The notes below the pieces were generated by a model, which searched no databases, had not been told where the DNA came from, and saw only the letters and a list, made by a program, of their open reading frames with translations. A stretch of 52,051 nucleotides of DNA from Candidatus Omnitrophota bacterium (GTDB lineage: Bacteria; Omnitrophota; Gorgyraeia; Duberdicusellales; Duberdicusellaceae): positions 1-52,051 of the forward strand of contig JAGGWS010000054.1 of the NCBI GenBank assembly GCA_021163425.1, in the 5' to 3' direction. The first letter of the stretch is position 1. Every line of letters begins with the position of its first letter. The translations under genes and the position numbers were made by a program. Below, one piece after another: positions 1 through 7,052 of the stretch.

Positions 1-168
1 AGTATGGCTGGATGAGTATACCTCACCCTGACCAAAAACATCAGCTGCCTGGCGCCACCTGCCTGAGATAGAATTACGGATATAAGCAAACATAAAAATC
101 AGGGCTAAAACGCACACAGCAATTAATACAGTATATTCCAGGATACTCTGATATTTCTTCTTATTCAT
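1..168 (-). CDS. Prepilin-like (Flp/TadE-type) protein, 3' end beyond window; not in ORF track
   Basis: Reverse complement from ATG at 168 reads MNKKKYQSILEYTVLIAVCVLALIFMFAYIRNSISGRWRQAADVFGQGEVYSS..., with the same QSxxEY + hydrophobic segment as the tandem pilins at 3.4-5.5 kb. The ATG overlaps the TGA of the upstream gene (ATGA). Confidence 0.7.
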   Translation of the reverse strand, partial: MNKKKYQSILEYTVLIAVCVLALIFMFAYIRNSISGRWRQAADVFGQGEVYSSSHT

Positions 169-1010
169 TTTCTATGTAATATATTTACCAATCTGCCTTC
201 TCCCTGGGGATTTTCCATTATTACTATTATAGCTTCTCCGTAAGGACCCTTAAAATAAAGATTATAGGCTGAAGTTAAAACATCTAAAGATACAGGGGAA
301 CCTTGAGGCAACTTGCCAGCTAAATTTTTAAGTTCATCTCCCAGCTGAGAAGAGGGAATTTCAGCAGTCAGCTTCCAGTAATGATAACCCATATTTTGTT
401 TGTAGAATTTTCTTAATTCCTCTATTGACTGGCTGCACCTATAAACTATATTAACCATAAAAGGAGTATCATTCTTCACATTAATCAGCCTGATACTTCC
501 TGGAGGACGGGGTATAAATTCCAAATCCTCACCGGGTAAATCCTGAGTAATACTATCAAAGTTCTGGGTGGTGCTCTCTGGCCGAGATGTTAAGGAATTA
601 TTTGAAGAAAAACCACCTCCACAAACAGGGCACCCTTCACTGGAACCACCAGAAGGCTGATTATAGACAGAGACTATCACAGTTGTACCAGGAAAGCCTT
701 CCTGAGCTTTCATTATCTGAATATTTATAACCTGGCTTTTTTTTGTATATTTAAATAACCTGAGGTTAGCCTGGTGGAATTCTTTGCTGGCTTTAGTAAA
801 CCCTTTATCTCTAAGATTCTTATCATAAAAATTTATAAGGTCAACTTCAGTTAAGGTAGTCTGAAAAACATAGGCTTTTATATCCTGGCCAGATACACTA
901 ATATTCTCCTCTCTTTGATAAAAAACAGAAGGAGGTTTAAGATAAGAGAGGTCCTGGGTATAACCCAGAAAATTTAAACCCATTAAAATAATAAATATTA
1001 TTAAAGGCAT
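165..1010 (-). CDS. Secreted hypothetical protein with CxxC, Tad locus
   Basis: 281 aa ORF, N-terminal signal-like hydrophobic segment, GCPVCGGG motif, co-directional in pilin cluster. Confidence 0.6.
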   Translation of the reverse strand: MPLIIFIILMGLNFLGYTQDLSYLKPPSVFYQREENISVSGQDIKAYVFQTTLTEVDLINFYDKNLRDKGFTKASKEFHQANLRLFKYTKKSQVINIQIMKAQEGFPGTTVIVSVYNQPSGGSSEGCPVCGGGFSSNNSLTSRPESTTQNFDSITQDLPGEDLEFIPRPPGSIRLINVKNDTPFMVNIVYRCSQSIEELRKFYKQNMGYHYWKLTAEIPSSQLGDELKNLAGKLPQGSPVSLDVLTSAYNLYFKGPYGEAIIVIMENPQGEGRLVNILHRK

Positions 1011-1014
1011 AATT

Positions 1015-1914
1015 TTACCTCGTGGAAACTAACCGAGAATCATAAGTATGGTCCCTCCAGGGCCGCACTGAACCATCATAAGTTATAGCTTGAGCATAGC
1101 TTTCTATGGTCCCGTACCTCATCTTCCACAACCCAAAATCTCTATCTGAACGATATTTCCGGGCAGTTACTCCAATCGGGCCGTGTTCATGACTAACTCC
1201 CGATAGAGCAGCTATAAAAGGCATAGGCAAACAAGGACAACACTGGCAGCATCCGCAAGATAGACCGCAACATCCTAATCCTATAACTACTACTGGCCGC
1301 CATAAAATATGGGGAGTAGGAGTAGGGACGTGGTCAAGGACTACCTGAGCATAATTCTGGCCATACCTGTCATTCCAAGTATACTTATGAGGGGGATTTT
1401 TATATTCTTCATCATCCATCCATTGAGAAAATCTGCTTTTCTTTCTTAACCACTCCTCATAAGACTCTCCAGGAATATGAGGCTTTACCTCTTCTATCCC
1501 AATATTCTGAAAAGCATAACTGTAAGCTGTCTCTCGAACATTATCAGGAATCTTCCCGGCCATAACTCTTGCCAGCAAATAAAGAGCTAAAGCCACAGCA
1601 AAAAAAGTAGCATACAACGCCCAGGCTCTCCAACACCACCTACAGGAAGCAAGGACAACAACTGCCACCAGATAAAAACCGAACATCATATCGCTATGAA
1701 AACCCAAATTCATCAATCCCTGCCCATACACAGTTGCTCCAGCTAAAGCTCCAGCATCAGCAGCATTAGAGGTATCGGTTTTAAACATACTAATCTTACC
1801 AATATTTACTGTAATCATAATAAGCAGGACTACTATAGCAATTAAAGCTATTAAAAAAGGGGCTATCTGCCCCTTAAAATAATTTATCTTCTCTTTAGAA
1901 AAATATACAAACAT
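1015..1914 (-). CDS. TadE/TadG-like pilus-associated protein with Cys-rich cluster
   Basis: N-term YFKGQIAPFLIALIAIVVLLIMITVNIGK...NAADAGALAGA is typical of the Tad_G/TadE N-terminus. Confidence 0.7.
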   Translation of the reverse strand: MFVYFSKEKINYFKGQIAPFLIALIAIVVLLIMITVNIGKISMFKTDTSNAADAGALAGATVYGQGLMNLGFHSDMMFGFYLVAVVVLASCRWCWRAWALYATFFAVALALYLLARVMAGKIPDNVRETAYSYAFQNIGIEEVKPHIPGESYEEWLRKKSRFSQWMDDEEYKNPPHKYTWNDRYGQNYAQVVLDHVPTPTPHILWRPVVVIGLGCCGLSCGCCQCCPCLPMPFIAALSGVSHEHGPIGVTARKYRSDRDFGLWKMRYGTIESYAQAITYDGSVRPWRDHTYDSRLVSTR

Positions 1915-2149
1915 TTTATAATTATTTTAGCATAATAATTTGATTAATGATACTAAAAAATCTAAACCTGCAGGAAATTGCCGGTTTTACCTCTACATAT
2001 TTTAATTTAAGCTTTACCCTTCTTCTGCTTCCTTTTTTACTTTGAGTAACTCTATCCAGCTTCTAAATCTCCTTATCTCGTTTCTGAATAACGCCTCTCC
2101 TCCCAGTCCGTTAATTTCTAAATTCCTTCTCTCCTAGAAACTTTCTAAA

Positions 2150-2434
2150 TTATCTTTCCCTCTCTACTTCTACTTCGGGAATACCTTTAAATACCCAGTC
2201 CTCTGTTAGATACATTGCTGAATAACCCTCAGGTAGCCATTGACCAGGACTTCCCTCAGGATTGGCAGCAACTTTTCTGGTTTGCTCATAAGGAGCTTGT
2301 CTATTAACAAAATCAGCATTAAAAAAAACCCAGATACGGGTAGTCCCCAAAATAAGCATAGCTAAAGCCACAAACATTAAAATAAACTCTATTACTACCT
2401 GCGAGTTATTTCTTATTAGTGAGGAGTTACCCAT
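2150..2434 (-). CDS. TadE-like small membrane protein
   Basis: NNSQVVIEFILMFVALAMLILG prepilin-like N-terminus. Confidence 0.6.
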   Translation of the reverse strand: MGNSSLIRNNSQVVIEFILMFVALAMLILGTTRIWVFFNADFVNRQAPYEQTRKVAANPEGSPGQWLPEGYSAMYLTEDWVFKGIPEVEVERER

Positions 2435-3084
2435 ACCCTTTCCCTCTCCTTATTATACTGACTTGTAACCTCCCAATACCAGGCAGGATCATATTCATAA
2501 TCATCCGGATAATCATTGCTCTTTCTCCAGTTAAAACGACCGTAAAGTTTAGTAACCACAGTATCAGCTATTGAAGCTGTCTCAGTGGTGGTTATATTTT
2601 CAGCCGATTCCTGCTTAGTAAAAGTTGAAGAATAGTCTTCCCAAGATTGACTCTCTACTTTATAAATCTCTACAGGAACTTTTACATCCGATTCGTTCCC
2701 CTCATCATCCTCTACTTCTTTTTCTATCCTGGGAAGCTTAATTTCTCTTCCGTCAACTTCATAATAGGCTTGATTTTCACATACACCTCTACACCACATA
2801 ACTGAAGAAGTAGCATTTACTTCTCCTCTTCTACCCTTAGCAAAAGGTCCCTGAATATCTACATTCCGTTTGTGCCTGAGGATAGTATAACTGACCGAAG
2901 CATTGGCATCGTAAGCTTTTCTTAAAGCTTTTCGGAAAGCTTCCATCTTAAGAGAATGTTGTTGATTTAAACTCTGACCATAGGATATAAGCACTCCCAG
3001 AGCAAAAATTAAAAGACTCCCGAATATAGCCATTTCTGCTGAAGCCTGAGACTTTCTTCTATTCAAGCCAATCCTCAAACCCAT
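2416..3084 (-). CDS. Prepilin-like protein (Tad locus)
   Basis: RRKSQASAEMAIFGSLLIFALG N-terminus; overlaps neighbours, operon-like. Confidence 0.6.
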   Translation of the reverse strand: MGLRIGLNRRKSQASAEMAIFGSLLIFALGVLISYGQSLNQQHSLKMEAFRKALRKAYDANASVSYTILRHKRNVDIQGPFAKGRRGEVNATSSVMWCRGVCENQAYYEVDGREIKLPRIEKEVEDDEGNESDVKVPVEIYKVESQSWEDYSSTFTKQESAENITTTETASIADTVVTKLYGRFNWRKSNDYPDDYEYDPAWYWEVTSQYNKERERVWVTPH

Positions 3085-3472
3085 CTCCTGTGCTCCTTTG
3101 AATTAAGGTGGTCTTAACAACCTTTTGACTGCTGAAATCCCCAATATAATTAGAAATAACTCCTTTATGCTCATGATTGATAACCCGGGAATAAATATCT
3201 GTATCTTCTTCAGCTTCTATCTCATCTTCTTTGTAATGCAGAGCTATACTGCCCTGATAATCTTTAGTTGCTATAACTTCACCTTCTCCATTAAACACAT
3301 TCTCTCTCCACTGGCTAGGCCCTTCTTTAGTCCAGAGAGCTAAATTACTTACCTGTTTTATTCTTTTAGCAAGAATTCTTCTAAATATTGGGCCAGTAAA
3401 GAGAATAACGGTGGCTACTGCCCCAATAACTAAGGTCCAGGATAATATACTTTGAGATTTTCTATAATTCAT
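3059..3472 (-). CDS. Prepilin-like protein lacking canonical Glu5 (QSILSW)
   Basis: YRKSQSILSWTLVIGAVATVILFTG; tandem paralog; 26-bp overlap with the next gene. Confidence 0.6.
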   Translation of the reverse strand: MNYRKSQSILSWTLVIGAVATVILFTGPIFRRILAKRIKQVSNLALWTKEGPSQWRENVFNGEGEVIATKDYQGSIALHYKEDEIEAEEDTDIYSRVINHEHKGVISNYIGDFSSQKVVKTTLIQRSTGDGFEDWLE

Positions 3473-3473
3473 A

Positions 3474-3797
3474 TTACTCTGGCCAATCTTCTGTAGCTAA
3501 AGCATCAACTGCCTCCTTAGAAACAATCTTAGTAGTCCAATCATAGCCCTCCTGAGGAGTTAGGTTGGTACGGGTTACTCCACCTTCAGTAACAGTCTCA
3601 GTATGGGTTCTGGTTTCAGTAACTATCAAAGAAGTGGTATGCCCGGGAGAATATTGGGAACCTACCTGCTCCATCTGAGTTTTAATCCTTCCCTGATAAG
3701 CTCTTTTTATAAAATTCTGGCCAATTAAAAGAGCAAAGATTATTACTGAAAACAAAACCACATATTCCAGAATACTTTGAGATTTCTTTAAACTCAT
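3474..3797 (-). CDS. Flp-like prepilin
   Basis: LKKSQSILEYVVLFSVIIFALLIG. Confidence 0.7.
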   Translation of the reverse strand: MSLKKSQSILEYVVLFSVIIFALLIGQNFIKRAYQGRIKTQMEQVGSQYSPGHTTSLIVTETRTHTETVTEGGVTRTNLTPQEGYDWTTKIVSKEAVDALATEDWPE

Positions 3798-3823
3798 ATC
3801 TTCCCGGTAAACTTAATTAAAAA

Positions 3824-4273
3824 TTATTCCTCCCAAGAACCTTCTAAAGAAAAATCATCAAAGGTGGTGGTATCGTAATCATCATATTCATAAGTTTCCT
3901 CAGCTAAAGCATCAGTCTGCCTGTATCTCTGAATCTTAGTCTCTCCACCTGTTCTATCTACCCGGGAATAAAGGTTTCCTGATTGAAGGTCGTGCACGCC
4001 TTGGGTCTGGTCGCCAGTAATGAAATTATCCACATTCTCGTCAGTATTTATATTCTCAGTAATTACCTGGTCAGTAGTTAATTTTTCTTTATAATGCTCC
4101 TGGCTGTTACTAAATGACCAACCTTCATTACTTATACTCTCACCTTGTTCTTTAATATAACCCTGGGCCCTCCTCTTTAAAAATGCCTGTCCAATTATAA
4201 TTGCTGCTACTATCACTGAAAAAAGGGTAATATACTCTAAAGAACTCTGGGCTTTCCTTAATTTAATCAACAT
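3824..4273 (-). CDS. Flp-like prepilin
   Basis: LRKAQSSLEYITLFSVIVAAIIIG. Confidence 0.7.
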   Translation of the reverse strand: MLIKLRKAQSSLEYITLFSVIVAAIIIGQAFLKRRAQGYIKEQGESISNEGWSFSNSQEHYKEKLTTDQVITENINTDENVDNFITGDQTQGVHDLQSGNLYSRVDRTGGETKIQRYRQTDALAEETYEYDDYDTTTFDDFSLEGSWEE

Positions 4274-4314
4274 CCTGACCCTCCTTTTAAAATATTATTA
4301 ATATTTATTATTGA

Positions 4315-4674
4315 TTATTCTTCTAGAGTATCTACTTCTATAGTTGTTCCCTCTCTCTTTTGCTTAGTCTTATATATCTTCTCCTCAGCACCACCTTTTT
4401 TAATCAATCTTTCGTTTAAGTAATCCTCAGCGCTTATCACAGTATCATAATGTTGCTGTTCATATTCAGGAAGTGCCTCAGTTCCATATTGACTTAGGTC
4501 AATATCTCCTTCACCAGTCTGGTCATCATAATAACCTAAAGCCTGCTGAGCCTTCTTTTTCAAAGCACCTTTAAGAAGAACCTGGCCTACTGCTAAAAAA
4601 GCAATAACTGCTGTAAATACCAAGGCGTATTCGGCTGTAGATTGAGCTTTTCTTAACTTAATTAACATAATCAA
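4315..4674 (-). CDS. Flp-like prepilin
   Basis: LRKAQSTAEYALVFTAVIAFLAVG. Confidence 0.7.
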   Translation of the reverse strand: MIMLIKLRKAQSTAEYALVFTAVIAFLAVGQVLLKGALKKKAQQALGYYDDQTGEGDIDLSQYGTEALPEYEQQHYDTVISAEDYLNERLIKKGGAEEKIYKTKQKREGTTIEVDTLEE

Positions 4675-4695
4675 ACCTCCTTTTAAATTTAACTT

Positions 4696-4905
4696 CTATT
4701 CTTCAGTTGAGAAAACTCCTACATCCATACTACTAACTGCCTTATCCACTGTAGCCTCAGCTTTATCTTTGTATTGGGTACTTAACTTATTCTTTAAGGC
4801 TGAAGCTACTAAAATCATAGCTGCCACCACTACTGAAGCAATTAAGGTATACTCCACGATACTCTGAGCTTTTCTCTCTAACATAAATATACCTCCTTTT
4901 TTCAT
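4696..4905 (-). CDS. Flp-like prepilin (short, possible major pilin)
   Basis: ERKAQSIVEYTLIASVVVAAMILV; short Flp-size protein. Confidence 0.75.
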   Translation of the reverse strand: MKKGGIFMLERKAQSIVEYTLIASVVVAAMILVASALKNKLSTQYKDKAEATVDKAVSSMDVGVFSTEE

Positions 4906-4926
4906 CTTACCCCTTTTCTCGTCTTA

Positions 4927-5100
4927 CTATTCCCCTAATAACTGAGAAAGCTTAGAAGTAGCATCCTGCATAGCCTGGTTTGCGTCTTGAATACCCTTTT
5001 CCACACCTGACTGAATCTTCCCCAGAAAACCTAACAAAGCTGCAATTATTACTGCAGTAATAAGCACATACTCTACCAAACTCTGGGACTTCTTAATCAT
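4927..5100 (-). CDS. Flp-like prepilin, 57 aa, missing from ORF track
   Basis: Manual translation: MIKKSQSLVEYVLITAVIIAALLGFLGKIQSGVEKGIQDANQAMQDATSKLSQLLGE*; start codon overlaps the end of the 5093..5275 ORF by 8 nt. Confidence 0.85.
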   Translation of the reverse strand: MIKKSQSLVEYVLITAVIIAALLGFLGKIQSGVEKGIQDANQAMQDATSKLSQLLGE

Positions 5101-5275
5101 TTATCACCTCATATTCCAGTTCGTAAGCATTACTCTGAGATACCTCCTCCTGAATCTGCTTTAATCGGGCATTTATTGAACGAAATACATACTTATTCAT
5201 TAACATAAAAGCAGCCACTACAGCTGTAAATAAAACTGCGTATTCAAAAATACTCTGGGATTTTTTTAAACACAT
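5093..5275 (-). CDS. Flp-like prepilin
   Basis: LKKSQSIFEYAVLFTAVVAAFMLM. Confidence 0.75.
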   Translation of the reverse strand: MCLKKSQSIFEYAVLFTAVVAAFMLMNKYVFRSINARLKQIQEEVSQSNAYELEYEVIND

Positions 5276-5276
5276 T

Positions 5277-5441
5277 TTATTCTCCTAAAATTCTTCCTTT
5301 TACCTCTTCAAAGTGATTCTCAAAAATATTTGTCCGGGCATTAGAAACAAAAGAAAAAGTTAAAAAAGTGCAAGAGACTACGATTATAAAAAGGATAATA
5401 TACTCTAATAAAGATTGAGTCTTTCTCTTTTTTCTTTCCAT
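5277..5441 (-). CDS. Flp-like prepilin (start probably at 5441, not 5501)
   Basis: MERKKRKTQSLLEYIILFIIVVSC; predicted -10 box at 5505-5510 would make the 5501 start untranscribed. Confidence 0.65.
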   Translation of the reverse strand: MERKKRKTQSLLEYIILFIIVVSCTFLTFSFVSNARTNIFENHFEEVKGRILGE

Positions 5442-5504
5442 AACTTTAATTCTTTTTAAAAATTGGAGATAGTATCTTTTCCGCCTCCCTAAGACTACCA
5501 TCAG

Positions 5505-5534
5505 AATATAACATATTTAGAGGAGGAAAATCAA
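5505..5534 (-). promoter_or_regulatory. Candidate sigma70 promoter for prepilin operon
   Basis: TTGATT (5529-5534) - 18 nt - TATATT (5505-5510) with TG extension (TGTTATATT). Confidence 0.5.
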
Positions 5535-5571
5535 GGTGAGAAGAAATAAACCAAGGATCTTTTGAAAGCGC

Positions 5572-7032
5572 TTACAGAGAAAAAAAGAGAATTTTTCTCT
5601 GTCTAAAGAATATATCTGCTTCATTAAGAAAGGCTAAAATCTCCTGTAAAAAACCAGCCTTTTCTAAGAAGACTCTCAAGAAACCAGGTTTCTTTTTAGA
5701 GATTCTCCCCTTTAATTTAAAAATATTCTCCCAATTTTTAAAATTTTTAGCTTTTCCTAAGAGGTATTTATGGTAAAAATAATCTTTTAAAAATTCTCCT
5801 AAAATAGCAAAAAAATTCTCAGAATTAAGAAGAGAGATAAAAGAAGAGACTTTCTCCTCTAAAAAAGGAAAGATTTTGTTGAAACTAAAATGAGTTATAA
5901 GTTCTAAATCTCTCAATAAGCCTCTCTCCAGATAAGGAAAAGCTAAGGTATAAAATTTAACTAACCTTTCTAAAGAAAAATTGGTATTAGTGAATATCCC
6001 CCAGCAAAAGTCTTCTTTCCTTTGCCTTTTTATGAGGACAAATCTTTTTCTAACCTCTTTAATATCAATTAGTTGTGAAGATTTTATTTTAAATTCTCCG
6101 GCGTATATCCTCTCTTCTAATCCTGGTATTTTAAAATTAACAAAAGGAGAAATTCTCTGAGCTCCTCCCTTGGCAACAATCTCCTGGGGCAAAAACCCTA
6201 ATATGAAATCAAAAGAACGAATATTCAGCCTCTCTAAAACCTGAGTTCTTCTCCCTATAACTTCTAAACTCTCCACTCCTGAAGGAAGACTTTTGAGAAG
6301 CTGGATAAAAGCAGGGGGGAATTTGCCAAAACAAGGTATTCCTAAAATTATAAAAATAGCTTCTCCTTCTGAAATCTTTTTGAGCTTTTCCTTCACCTTT
6401 ATAAAAGGGAGAGAGAAACTGGGAGGGATAAGCTCTTTTCCCCTCCAGAAACTGCGAAACTCAGGGTCAATGTAAATAGAAAATTTGTTTTGAAAAACTA
6501 TTCTCAAAGAGTGTACTTCTTTTAAAGAAAAGGAGAATCTTTCTCTCAAAAGATAAGAAAGTTCTTCTTCCTGGAACTTATTAAGAAAGTGTCTCAAAGC
6601 CTTAGCAGAAAGAGGTTTATCTAAATTAGAAAAAAGAGCCAGCCCTTCTCCTCCTAAACTTTTGAGAACTGAGCCATAAGTAAAGTAATCTATTAAATAT
6701 TCTAATTTATCTGGAGAATAGTGAGGAAAAACTAAGCCAATACTCTCTTTCAATATCTGAGAAAGGCAGATATCGGCCTCAGCAGATTTTAAAAGAAGCA
6801 AACCACAATTATCTACCTTCTTTATCTTCAGAAAAGGAAATTCAGACTTTCTTCCCTTCTTTCCTTTTACACCCTGGGAAATCAGGACTTTATTTATTAA
6901 AGATTTGGAAATCACCAGGGAATATTTATCTTTCAAAAGAAGACTCAACTTCCGGCAACCTAAAAGAGGATTGCGCTTCTTCTCTTTGAGAATAAGGGAT
7001 TTTATTTCTGGGGTAAGCTTCTTTTTTCCCAT
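5572..7032 (-). CDS. HTH-containing transposase-like protein of unknown function
   Basis: N-term LTPEIKSLILKEKKRNPLLGCRKLSLLLKDKYSLVISKSLINKVL is a transposase-type HTH; the remainder resembles a divergent transposase body (YIDPEFRSFWRG). Confidence 0.5.
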   Translation of the reverse strand: MGKKKLTPEIKSLILKEKKRNPLLGCRKLSLLLKDKYSLVISKSLINKVLISQGVKGKKGRKSEFPFLKIKKVDNCGLLLLKSAEADICLSQILKESIGLVFPHYSPDKLEYLIDYFTYGSVLKSLGGEGLALFSNLDKPLSAKALRHFLNKFQEEELSYLLRERFSFSLKEVHSLRIVFQNKFSIYIDPEFRSFWRGKELIPPSFSLPFIKVKEKLKKISEGEAIFIILGIPCFGKFPPAFIQLLKSLPSGVESLEVIGRRTQVLERLNIRSFDFILGFLPQEIVAKGGAQRISPFVNFKIPGLEERIYAGEFKIKSSQLIDIKEVRKRFVLIKRQRKEDFCWGIFTNTNFSLERLVKFYTLAFPYLERGLLRDLELITHFSFNKIFPFLEEKVSSFISLLNSENFFAILGEFLKDYFYHKYLLGKAKNFKNWENIFKLKGRISKKKPGFLRVFLEKAGFLQEILAFLNEADIFFRQRKILFFSL

Positions 7033-7052
7033 CCAGCGATAAAGAAAAGGAA

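Noticed and set aside
3125-3343. Plus-strand 72-aa ORF
   Set aside because: Antisense to a prepilin-like gene; hydrophobicity arises from the opposite strand.
5442-5501. N-terminal 20 aa of ORF 5277..5501 (MVVLGRRKRYYLQFLKRIKV)
   Set aside because: The predicted promoter -10 lies at 5505-5510 and the prepilin signal fits a start at 5441.
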